Below are positions 23,386 to 33,042 of a stretch of DNA of 64,000 nt, one piece after another. The stretch is taken from NCBI RefSeq assembly GCF_009389715.1, contig NC_052392.1, forward strand, positions 36,629,360 through 36,693,359, in the 5' to 3' direction. The stretch's first letter is position 1; every line of letters starts with the position of its first letter. The translations under genes and the position numbers were made by a program. The notes under the pieces are model-generated. The model did no database searches, was not told the DNA's origin, and worked only from the letters and a program-made list of their open reading frames with translations. The DNA is from Phoenix dactylifera (taxonomy: Eukaryota; Streptophyta; Magnoliopsida; Arecales; Arecaceae).

Positions 23386-24181
23386 CCCCTCATGTCGAGA
23401 AATTTTTTCCTTGAGCTCACAAAAATATATGTACTAAATCTCAAATAAATGACCCAAGAATTGGTTGATCTTCATCCGTATCGTCACCTGAATCCATGTA
23501 TTTTTCACTAGATCATCAACTCCTGGGCATACTTCTGAGAATTTGTAATAACAAGTAGATACATGAAAGCTTAAACTTGATATTTCTGAACAATTCTTCT
23601 TCATGCATCGTCAGGCTTCCCATCCCATGTTTCAGAAACTATTCCTTGTTCACCTCCTAAAACTCATAGATACTACATTACCTTATAAGCTTTAATCCAT
23701 TTTTCCCCAAAAAGGTTTTATTGTTTGTTCGCGTAGTCGATCTACCATCATCATTAGAAACGCAGCAGAGACTGCCTTGAAGTCTTGAAGAGGATAACAT
23801 TAGAAAGAAAATAACTTGTCTGCGATGAATTCTTTACTCTGTTATCTATTTTAGGAATTTCTGAATAGTTCTGTGAGCAGAGGTTGCCTCAGATTTTAAT
23901 GGTATGAAGGATTTTATGCAGAAATGAGTTGGTTGAAGATTTGTTTCTCAAGAAGCTTATTGTGTTCCTCTCATGTCAAATTTGCCAACGTAGTGCTAGA
24001 ATGAGATGATCCAAACCCATATTACAAATAGACTGAAACTATTACTGTACCCACTTTGCGATCGCTTCTGCCTCTGTAAATATTCATTCTATTAATAAAG
24101 TTGGGGGAAGTGACTCACTTCCTCCAATTTCTCTCAAACAAATATATATTTTATAAATTTACACAGAATCTATAGTAAAAT
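23386..24181. other. Intergenic DNA, nothing recognised
   Basis: AT-rich, no long open frame, no repeat structure seen up to the left target duplication of the TRIM at 24177-24181. Confidence 0.4.
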
Positions 24182-24617
24182 TGTTAGGATCCGTACAGGC
24201 GTGTGTTTAGTCTCACATTAGTTATTCGTTGGATAAATTTTGAGTACTTATACAGCTTCAAGAATCCAAAAAATACCTTATAGCTAACTATTTTAGGTGA
24301 GGTCCTAGATTGTTACAATGGTATCAGAGCGAACCCAACTCATAACCTATGTGAACTAGAGGACACTGCAGCACCGATTCATTGGAGCTGACTACGGGCC
24401 GATCATAGTATTTGTGATTAAATCTGAATGAATTTGAACCCTTAGCCTGACAAGAATGTTAAGACTTAAACGGAGAAAGTATGTGAGGACCGTGTGGGCG
24501 TGTATTTAGTTCCATATCAGTTATTTGCTGAGTAGATCTTGGATACTTATACAGGATTAAGAAACTCAAATAATACCTTTCGACTAATTATTTTGGATGA
24601 GATTCTGGATTGTTAGA
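24182..24617 (+). mobile_element. TRIM (terminal-repeat retrotransposon in miniature), complete
   Basis: A 436-bp element with 136-bp direct LTRs (24182-24317 and 24482-24617) that start TGTTAGGATCCG and TGTGAGGACCG and end TTACA and TTAGA. One base after the left LTR comes the primer site TGGTATCAGAGC, matching initiator tRNA-Met. The internal part is only about 164 bp and ends in a short purine-rich stretch (CGGAGAAAG) before the right LTR. A perfect 5-bp target duplication AAAAT lies at 24177-24181 and 24618-24622. It has no coding capacity and must be moved in trans. Confidence 0.92.
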
Positions 24618-24622
24618 AAAAT

Positions 24623-25376
24623 AGTCCTATTTTGATGGTTTGAACAATAGAAATAGATGCCGGAGATAATAAAGGCCAATCAAGTCATTGCAACTCTTCG
24701 TAAAGGTTATCCGAGGAAAATAAATGGGCTCATGGTGTGTTCTTTGTTCAGTTATCCGCTGTAGGAGGTGTTCGTACTTGTATTACAGTACCATCTGCTG
24801 ATGAGACTCTACGTAAGCTAAATAAATTAGAGTTGATGCCCAAAGATATGCAACTCGACCTTATGGTTGCCTACTAATTTTCAATGCTCAGCTGTACTCC
24901 AGCCAAACACTTCTTAGCAACTGTGGAGGGAGGTTGGTACATGAACCATCAGGCGAAGGAGTAGTGCACGTACACGGGGGTAGATATTTATTAATTTGAC
25001 AATTATACAGTTTTCCGTAATCTCTGTGCCTAGATTAAGAGGAAGTCTTGTTGACGAGATATACCAGGCAAGTATGACCTAAATCTGGAGCATTGCATAC
25101 TCAGAAACATGACAAACTTCCTTGCATTAGCATCATTTTGCACCTCTAAATAAAAAAATCATTGATGGGATTGCAAAATTAGATAGCACGATGCAACACT
25201 TGCCCAATTAATGAAGCTTAAAGTAGACCAAGGAGAATTAGGAAAATTCAACGGGAGAGCAACTCAAAAGTAATAATAACTTATTAAATGTAACGAACAT
25301 GCTTTTTGAATTTGCAGTTTCTTGGCTCGTACAGTAGCAAGGATCGGCCCCTTCCCAAGAGTGGAGTCCAACCTCT
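24623..25376. other. Intergenic DNA, nothing recognised
   Basis: No long open frame on either strand and no terminal repeats seen. Confidence 0.35.
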
Positions 25377-25384
25377 CATGATCA

Positions 25385-25560
25385 CAGGGCCGGCCCGAGC
25401 CCTAGGCGACTGAGGCGGTCGCCTAAGGCCCCGGGCCAATGAAAGGCCTCCGGGAGCAGAAGCTAGCTACGAGTCTTCCCCCTTGATGGAAGGGAGGTGG
25501 AGGGTTTCCTGGCCTGCAGAGGGCAATCGGGGAAGTTGGGGACAGTAGTTTTGTTTTGGG

Positions 25561-25594
<34 letters not shown>

Positions 25595-26408
25595 GGATTT
25601 GGTTGGCTTCATACACACCTGAAGCCACTCTTATCTTTCATCCCTTCTCTTTTTTGGTTTTGGTCTTGGTTTTCCTTCCCTCACATTACTCCTGATCCAG
25701 CTGGGCCATCAGGAAGAAAGATAGGGGGATTGGAGATGGACTTCTTGGAGGGTGGAGATTCTTTTAATTTTCTCCTCTCGGTTTCTTCTCCCCTCTTGGG
25801 TGGTAGAGAGAGAAAAGGAGGGAGGGGGTTGAATGGCTGCTGTGCCGTGATGTTGCAGTTGCAGCTTCGGTGCTCACTTGAAGGGGGAGACGGTCTTTAG
25901 CAAAAGAAAAGGAGGGTAGAGAAAGAGAAGGAGGGAGGGGGGGTTGAATGGCTGCTGTGCCGTGATGTTGCAGGGGCTGCTTGGGTACTCACTTGAAGGG
26001 AAGATGGTGGGATGGGACTTTTATTAATTAGATGGAGTGAATTTCTCATAATGACCCTACTTTCTCTTGGACAAATTTTTTGACCGTGAAGCGCCATGGG
26101 ATGGCCTTTTTCCTATTCTGCTCTCGCTTCACATGGTAAACAGTATTGCCAAGAACAGTTCCATAACCCTTTTTTTTTTAAGTATTTTTTTTAATATTTT
26201 CATTCAAGAATTATATTAAACTGAAAAGGCTTTTTGTCGACCTTTATTAGATTCATGCATCTTTGTTGAAATAGTGTACTTGACAGCAATTTATTTCCAT
26301 AACATTTTTTTAAGTATTTTATATTTATTAAAAAAATTATTATTTAAAAAAAAGAGGCCCCATTTACTGAATTCGCCTTGGGCCCCCAGATGTATTGGGC
26401 CGCCCCTG
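25385..26408. mobile_element. Non-autonomous hAT transposon
   Basis: A 1,024-bp element with ends CAGGGCCGGCCC and GGGCCGCCCCTG, imperfect inverted repeats, and a perfect 8-bp target duplication CATGATCA at 25377-25384 and 26409-26416. The subterminal parts are also related (GCCTAAGGCCCC on the left, its complement-like GGGGCC...CGCCTTGGGCC on the right). The interior has a (GA)n run near 25564 and two near-copies of GAGGGAGGGGG...TTGAATGGCTGCTGTGCC (about 25818 and 25930). No transposase is present. Confidence 0.88.
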
Positions 26409-26499
26409 CATGATCAATGGTGGTTCCATGCCCCCCCCCAAAAAAAAAAGGGCAGCCAATGTGGACTAGTCACAAGATTTTAGAGGAGGAGCTCGAGAG

Positions 26500-28045
26500 T
26501 CTCCAACGATACTTTTAGAGGTTCTCGAGCTGCCGGCAGAGAGAGTGGAAGCATCCATGCAAGCGTGGGAGTCAATGGTGACATCGTCAACAACCTTGGC
26601 TAATGCGTTCCGGCAAAGTGGGTTGCTTAGGAACTGAAAATCAAGGAGAAGCTAGACTATGATGTTGAATCCTTCTCAATGGTAGAGGAACATCATGCAT
26701 TCCAGTTCAAGAGTGAAGAGGATTAGAACTTGGCCTAGGTCAGTTGCCCCTGGTTGGTGGCAAGCCACTTATTGGCAATGGAGCAATGGGTGTCGGATTC
26801 CATTTTGGCCACAGATGTGGTAAAAAAGGTAGTGGTTTGGCTCCGCCTCCTTTATCTCCCCATGGAGTATTGGAAGGAGTCAACATTGACATAGCGACGG
26901 CGCCTAGTCGGCCATTGACCCTGGACGGCTTCATGGACTAGCAAAGGAAGCCTGGATTCACTAGGGTTTAAGCTAGAGATATATGCCCTAGATCCCCCTA
27001 AGTTAGGGTTTCTCAACAGAGGGAGATCGCGAACATTCTGGCAAGCATTTGTGTATGAGAACTTGCTGGATTTCTACTATCAATGTGGCAGAATAGGCCA
27101 CAAAGACGACAAGCACCGGTTTCCTCTTCTCGTGCTAGCACTGGCAAAGAGGGTGTCAATGATGGGGGTCCCGACCCCAACGGTGGTGGAGGCTATTCAG
27201 AAGGCCTCGATTTAGGAACAGGAGGAGCTGGTCAATGCGGAACAACGCCTAGTATTTGGCCCTTGGCTAGCCACATCCACGATCTAGCAGCCTAGGGTTT
27301 CCAAGACCGGGGTGCGTCCGAGGAAGATGACTGAGTTCACCCCTTAGTCGGCATCTTAGTTAGGTTCCTCCCAGTCAGATCCGAGTTCCCCACGGAACAG
27401 GCCAAGCTCGTTCGGATCATAGCTGGACTTGGACGGCTGGCAAAAGCCGACCAAGGTGGCCCGTCGAGGATCACTAGAGAAAACGGTTATTATGGGTGAC
27501 TCAGTGCAAATCGCCGAAGAGGCGAGTCAACCGAAAATCGACCCTGGGTCAAGCTCCGAGCTGCAGAGTGATGTAGGTCAGGCCCAAGGAGAGGGCCTGT
27601 TGGGCCAAGTCGAAGGGTAGCATGTCGACGCGGATATGGTGGAGGCAGGATCTAGCTCAGGCCCAATCAAACGAGCTAGGAGCCCACCAAGCGAAGAAGT
27701 TCTCAGCTGGTGGCTGGTGGAGTCTGAGCTCTCAAATCCTCGGCCCGGCTCCCCTCCCATAGGCTCGGAATCCCCACCAGCGATGGGGCATCGCGATCCC
27801 CATTAGAAAGAGTCCACACCTCCACCCCTCCAACCCGACTCGGGCGACCGGCTAAAAGAGTACAGGAGCTTCGGGAGGTGGCGATGCATCCGGCCAGGAG
27901 GTCGTGGTTGGCGGGGAACCACCTCGGCAAGCAGTCCCATCTTCGTTGTCAACGGCCAATTCTAGGGCATCAGAGCCCTCTGGTGGAGCTTTGGATGCCA
28001 GCCCGAGAAACTCTCCTGCACTGCCCATCTGCATAATCCAAAATT
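26500..28045 (+). pseudogene. LINE (L1-type) ORF1 relic
   Basis: Degenerate forward coding sequence with many stops and frame changes. The clearest part is a zinc-knuckle segment near 27055-27125 reading YENLLDFYYQCGRIGHK, close to the plant L1 ORF1 pattern (YE.LP.FC..CG.IGH), followed by a GPWL motif near 27255. Further on come proline- and serine-rich sequences as in ORF1 tails. It lacks endonuclease and reverse transcriptase. It ends against duplicated LecRK-flank DNA near 28.14 kb. Confidence 0.5.
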
Positions 28046-28139
28046 GTGTGTCGTATTTGAGATGCTTTTTTCGGGCAGGAGTTTTCAGTACATCAGGTGC
28101 TTTTTTCCTACCTCATGGGGCTTCTATACAGTAGATTCT

Positions 28140-28863
28140 CAAGACTTATATGTGGCATAGCCTTCGTGGGCTTATGCTTAGAAACTTTATTTATGAGTTA
28201 TGGACTGGGGCATGATTGTGGTTAGTCCAAAGCTGAAAAATAAATTGTTATAGAACTTGAAAATTAGATAATGAGAAACACATGATAAGACAAATAAAAT
28301 TAATGCTGAATAAAAGGTTTTACTTATTGGTATTTGTAATATATATATCTTTTAATAAGATTGATGTTTGATGTATATTTTTGGGGATATTTGTCGATTT
28401 AATTGAGCTATGCTGGATGTTTAAAAAGAGGTTCTATAATTTATATTTTCACTCTAATATCGTTTAAATGTGTGGAGATTCTTACCAAGTTGTAATGCTT
28501 ACACTACATTTTTTTTTTCTTTTTTAAAATTGCAAGATGCTTAGTACTTGATTACAGTTGGGGTCATGGATGAAAGAATGAATAGATAGAGTATCATTTA
28601 TACTAGTTGGATGATTGAATACTATAATTGTATAAATTTTGTTACTTTTGATAAATTAGAATTATTATTATTTATGAATATTGAGATTATAATAAATTAC
28701 CAGACTTTATATATTCTCTGGTTTTATTTTAGAGAGTGCGCGGCCGTATCAATTGGCCGATCCAAATAATGGACCCAGGGTATGGCACATAATTAAAAGG
28801 TAAGCCATCAATACAAGAGGGGCACACCAAAACATAAAGGAACGTGCGTACATTTGTAATTGT
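28140..28863. repeat. Duplicated LecRK-upstream module, copy C (first part)
   Basis: Matches about 725-1446, as described for copy A, and ends at the TSD (TGT, 28861-28863) of the CACTA element. It continues at 32426. Confidence 0.8.
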
Positions 28864-28907
28864 CACTACAAAATAATTGATATCTCCCGGCGCTATATTT
28901 GGTCTAT

Positions 28908-29122
28908 GCCGACGCTTTTAAGCGTCGGCGAGTTTCTCACCCACGCTACCCAAAGCGTGGCTCCCACGTCGGGCAGGTGGGAGTGGAGCCGGTTTAGGCC
29001 GACGCGTGAAGAAAGCGTCGGCGGTCTATGCCGACGCTTTAAAGCGTCGGCGAATGTGGCCTATGCCGACGCTTTTAAGCGTCGTTAACTATTTTCCCTT
29101 AGCCGACGCTTTTAAGCGTCGG
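28908..29122. repeat. Left subterminal palindromic repeats of the CACTA element
   Basis: At least six GCCGACGC or GCGTCGGC motifs, mostly paired as perfect or near-perfect palindromes of the form GCCGACGCTTTTAAGCGTCG. In known CACTA elements such subterminal repeats bind the transposase; that role here is inferred from position. Confidence 0.8.
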
Positions 29123-29553
29123 AAAACTTCGATTATCATAATACCCTGTACACATTAAATTCTAACAAAACAAATACACTAAATCCCATATATAACAAAA
29201 TACACGTCACAAACAAGAACTTTGATTACATTCATATTATCATATTTGAATACATTGTACTTCAAAAACATTCTAAAAACATACAAGTCAAATTCCTACG
29301 TACACAATCTACAATATGTATCAAGGGTCGGCATCATCATCTCTCCAATATTGTCATTAAGCTTGGGGCGAGCCCAGTCAACCAAGCTCTGCTCCTTGCT
29401 CGGGCGAGTCTTGTCCACAGACCGGAGTCTTCTTAAGCTCTGCTCTGCTCCGCTCCTTGCTCGGGCGAGTATTGTCATTAAACATTAACCTACTCCAAAA
29501 GTCACAAAAAATTGCAAACTACTCAAACAGGAGCTGCAGCATTAAAGACAAAC

Positions 29554-29872
29554 CTATCATCGTCTGACTCATCCATATCCTCATCTGAGTCTGCGGAGGT
29601 AATGGTTACATCTGGTTTCAGCTGGGCAGACTGAAGCAATGGAGGCATTACAAAATTCATGTATGGAAGAAAATCCTGTCCTAAGCACTTGCATAGTCTG
29701 GCCCATGCCTACAAGACAAAACAAGGAATTAAATGATGTGACATTGTGACATATGGGCTACCATATACTATTTCAAGCTAAACAATCTCAAACATACCTG
29801 TAACATGTAACTTGTTATTGGGTCGTCTGTCTCCAGCTGAGATCCTTGCAATGTCATCAGCACTTCCATTAC
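29554..29872 (-). pseudogene. Importin-5 (karyopherin beta-3) fragment: two exons and the intron between
   Basis: On the minus strand, exon 29872-29798 (25 codons, VMEVLMTLQGSQLETDDP then ITSYMLQ) is followed by an intron with GTATGT...TTGTAG ends and by exon 29708-29554, reading AWARLCKCLGQDFLPYM, MPPLLQSAQLKPDVTITSA and an acidic DSDEDMDESDDD stretch. This order and wording match the central HEAT-repeat part of importin-5, the nuclear import receptor for ribosomal proteins and histones. Both frames are open and all splice sites are canonical, so the capture was from genomic DNA. Everything before and after is missing. It cannot make an importin, but could be transcribed into small or antisense RNA; that is speculation. 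Confidence 0.85.
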
Positions 29873-30397
29873 CTAGCATGACATAATCAATTAAATGAGT
29901 GAGATTACAACAACTAATATATCATAAGATCATCAGCTGAACTCACAGAATCAACTATTGAAGATATGGATACAGCTTTAGAAAAAGAAAAGGCATGAAA
30001 ATAAAAGGCAACAATGACCATCAAATCCATGACTTAAACTACAAAAAACAAGAACATGCGTTACAGCAGTATACGACTCAACATCAAAACTCAAAGCATT
30101 ACAACTCACAAAATTCTTAGCCACTAACATGCTGTCCCAAAAAAAGATGCGCATAAGTTTTTTGAGAGACTGGGTTCAAGTCTAAAGGATCTATAGGAGA
30201 CAATATTGTATAAAGAATTTGAAGTATAAACTAATAACAAATGAGCTTCAGTCCATAAAAGTATCGGTCATTAGTAGCATAAGAAGATCGGTACACTGCC
30301 AGAGTTCTCAATGTCTAAAAAGAAGTGATCACAAATCTAAATCCAACAATGTTGAAACTGAAATACAATTTGAAGTAGATTAGGTGATGTCCTTACA

Positions 30398-30446
30398 GCA
30401 ACAACAGCAAGTTGCTTTGAGTTGAAATCAGCCTCCTGTAACCTGT
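30398..30446 (-). pseudogene. Possible further captured exon, unidentified
   Basis: On the minus strand a short open segment encoding about RLQEADFNSKQLAVVA is bracketed by TTGACAG and a GTAAGG donor. The splice-like borders suggest an exon of a host gene caught in the CACTA element, but I cannot name it, and at about 16 codons it could be chance. Confidence 0.2.
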
Positions 30447-31087
30447 CAATGATGCAGTTAGAAATGCCATCAGGAGAGAAGAATCAAATGGCAAAGTACG
30501 GTAAAAGCAATATTTTAATATAGAAAAAGAACACTGCAAAGTGTCATCTTGAGAAAAATGATTCCCTATACAAAATGGATAAGAATGCAAAACTGCAAAC
30601 CCCTATATATGGAGAAATGATGTATCGGTCAAGAGATCTTTTTCATAAAGCTGCATGCAAATTAAATTGCTACGTTTGTAGACCTGCAATTAATAGAAAA
30701 GAAAAGGGCTGGTTCTTAGTACAATTAAATCAGAGAACAAATTGATCATGAATATACATATGATCAAACATGGGTTTTGGCACATTACACACAACATACA
30801 TCAGATTATACAAACAAAAGCAAACTAATTGATACTGTTCAAGCAGTCACCCAATAAAGAGAAAAAATCATAGTGGCGTCAAAAAGTTTAAGGATCATAA
30901 ATTTCATATTTGGAACATTGAAAAAAGAAGAAGAAGAGCTGGCTCTCAAGCACACAGAGACAGGACATGTTCTAGTATAAGTTTAAGGTGAGGACTGCAT
31001 CTTACTTTAAACCAGCTCTTTAATAATATGTAGGTTTCTGACCCTTTTTATGAATCTCCTGTTGGGTGTCCTTTGATTTGCTTGTAG

Positions 31088-31215
31088 ATTTGTGAAAGAA
31101 TGGAAGAAATATCTGGAAGAGGAGGCCAGAATTATGAAGGATGTGCCTGGGTGGAAGGTTGGCGAGAGTGTCTACCACTCCGGCAACTGGTGAGCTCCGA
31201 CCAGATGTGTGGTGA
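31088..31215 (+). pseudogene. GRIM-19 / NDUFA13 (complex I subunit) last-exon fragment
   Basis: After an acceptor CTTGTAG, the plus strand reads (R)[19 protein letters not shown] then [13 protein letters not shown], and in another frame TGELRPDVW followed by TGA. These are the C-terminal residues of plant GRIM-19, a mitochondrial complex I subunit. The frame change sits at ACTCCGGCAACTGG, where the expected methionine-proline-proline segment is absent, consistent with a 17-bp deletion between two copies of CTCCGGCAACTGG. The following several hundred bases, including GATGATTGCTGG, may be its 3' UTR. Only this exon is present, so it is a captured fragment. Confidence 0.8.
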
Positions 31216-31596
31216 GAGGGTGCGGTACATACTCTCGGTTTCAGCTGGATCATCTGAATTTGGCTGGAAACTCAGACTTTATCCATCATGTCTGCAACTG
31301 AAATTTCTCGTCCGTGCATTGTAAACCCTTCTACTGATTCATCTTGCTTGGACAGATGGAAGGGTTCGTTCAGTTAATAATACCATAACTCGCAATAACT
31401 TTTAATTTTGTGTTCTTGTCTGCATCGGCGGCGATGATTGCTGGAGTCTTGACTTGTTTGTGAGAAATGCCTGGGGATTGCTAGAGAAGGAAGGCAGGTA
31501 CCTACCTAGATGCACATCTGGATGAAGCTGAATACGCTTGGTTTGCATGCTTGAATGCTGATTGGCTTTTGGTCATAATTACCACAATCGATCAGA

Positions 31597-32082
31597 TTAG
31601 AGATATGGATGGAAATTTGTCTCGGTGACGGCCGGCATTTTCCCGGGGGCAGGGGAGCCATCGCAGAGGAGGGGGCAGGGGGCGGCGGCGGGGGCGGCGG
31701 CGGGGGTTGGGGCGGCGGCTGGAGAGGCAGCGGTGGGGGCGGGGGTGAGGAGGAAGTCGTCCTCGTCGTGTGAGGAGACGATGGACTGGACGAAGGTGAT
31801 ACCGAAGAAGGAGATGAGGTAGATGAGAGAGGCGACGAGGCCGACGATGGCGAGGAGCTCGGTGAAGCCGACGACGTGGAGCGGCATCGACGATCGGATC
31901 TTCTCGCGCCACCGCCGCATCAGGAAGACGAGCGAGGCCGCGAAGAGGGCGGAGAAGAGGAGATTCGTGTGCCGGATAGGGAGCGGGAGGGCATCCGACG
32001 CCTGGATCCGGCCGCGAACGTAGGAAGTATCCTCCGGGTTGGCGGCCGCTGCGCTCTGGGGGAATCTCCGGCGGACGTCCAT
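31597..32082 (-). pseudogene. HMG-CoA reductase 5' fragment (N-terminal membrane region)
   Basis: On the minus strand, starting at ATG 32082, the frame encodes MDVRRRFPQS..., then SDALPLPIRHTNLLFSALFA, FLMRRWREKIRSS, PLHVVGFTELLAIVGLVASL and ISFFGITFVQSIVSSHDEDD. This is the N-terminal part of plant HMG-CoA reductase (rate-limiting step of the mevalonate pathway): the MDVRRR start, two membrane helices and the start of the variable linker. After about residue 105 the frame becomes an Ala/Pro-rich run and stops at 161 aa, against about 550-600 for the full enzyme. The catalytic domain is absent. The frame is fully open, so a membrane-anchored stub could in principle be made; there is no evidence that it is. 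GC content is far above the surroundings. Confidence 0.85.
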
Positions 32083-32244
32083 TGGGGAGGCGGCGATGGG
32101 AGCCAGAAAGGCGGAATGGACGAGGAATGGGGAGGGGGTTCCGTTTTCTCTTCGATCTCTGGAATGGGTTGAGGGTGGAGGGCGGTGGCCGGGAAAACGG
32201 AAAGAGAGAGACGATTTGTTGGGATTTAGGAATGGGAAATGTTG

Positions 32245-32405
32245 CCTTCCGACGACGCTTGTTAGCGTCGTCTTAGGCAGGGGACTACACCGACGCTTAT
32301 TAGCGTCGTCTTTTGCCGACGCTTTTTACAAGCGTCGGCAAAGTTTGACGCTGGACCAAAAATTGCCGACGCTTCTGAAAAGCGTCGGCAAAAAAGCGTC
32401 GGTAA
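32245..32405. repeat. Right subterminal palindromic repeats of the CACTA element
   Basis: Five or more copies of GACGCT...AGCGTCG motifs, including TGCCGACGCTTTTTACAAGCGTCGGCA, lie just inside the right end and mirror those at the left end. Confidence 0.8.
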
Positions 32406-32425
32406 AACTTATTTTTTCTGTAGTG

Positions 32426-32738
32426 TGTAGTCCACCGAGGTTTGCAACGTCAACTGTTTTTTATGAAATTTAGTACTTGCTCCCTACTAACTCTTAGAAA
32501 CAATAACGGGATCTGTAATTTGATCCATGCCAAGGCTAAAAGAATGAAAAATACTAAACTAACATGAGGACGGATTAATAGTCCAGAAATATCAGTAACT
32601 CCAAAAAAGCTTCAGTCACCGAACCCTAGCAAGCAACGGATCTTGTACAACAATCTTGACTTCTTTAGAGATGTTCATACGAGGTACTATGAGTTTGGCA
32701 CGGAGGCCCACCGGCTCGAAGAGTGGGAGCCAATGCAA
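32426..32738. repeat. Duplicated LecRK-upstream module, copy C (second part)
   Basis: Matches about 1444-1800 of copy A (TAGTCCATCGATGTTTGCAACG, TTTATAGATGTTCATACG-like) and ends at ...GAGCCAATGCAA, where the LINE begins. It resumes at 37264. Confidence 0.85.
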
Positions 32739-33042
32739 ACGGGAGAGCGGGTCTGGGAGCTGTTGGGCCGGGCCGACTCGGTTGTGAGGGCTGAGGATGG
32801 CCCGCCAGTACAGGGCATAGGGTGGGACCGACCGGATCCTTACATGGAGGTTGAGCCTTCAGTACCGGGAGGGGACACAGCCCTATCCACTGTTGTGCAG
32901 CGTGTCCGGGCAGCAGTCATGAGCGCTGCACCCCCTATACACGGGGGGAGGAGGAGCGGGGTAGTCGGGGGCCTGAGCCAGTGGCCGGCCCCACGACCCT
33001 AGGTGAGGAGGGGTCGGAGGCTGACTATGTGGACTGTGATCC

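Larger units (their letters stand above)
28864..32425. mobile_element. CACTA (En/Spm) transposon carrying three host gene fragments (Pack-CACTA)
   Basis: A 3,562-bp element bounded by CACTACAAAATAATTG and, at the other end, TTTTTTCTGTAGTG: inverted repeats of the CACTACARAAA type. A perfect 3-bp duplication TGT flanks it (28861-28863 and 32426-32428), and sibling copy A has the empty site AATTGTAGTCC at about 1442. Subterminal arrays of palindromic GCCGACGCTTTTAAGCGTCG occur near 28908-29120 and 32245-32405. No transposase is visible. The interior holds two importin-5 exons (minus), the last exon of GRIM-19 (plus) and the 5' end of an HMG-CoA reductase gene (minus). It is therefore a non-autonomous, gene-capturing CACTA. 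Confidence 0.93.

Noticed and set aside
25550..26100. A glycine/arginine-rich protein within the 25.4-26.4 kb element
   Set aside because: The frame starts in a GA microsatellite and no domain is visible; the region is the interior of a non-autonomous hAT element.
31597..32082. A working HMG-CoA reductase gene
   Set aside because: Only the N-terminal membrane part is present, inside a transposon; the catalytic domain is missing.
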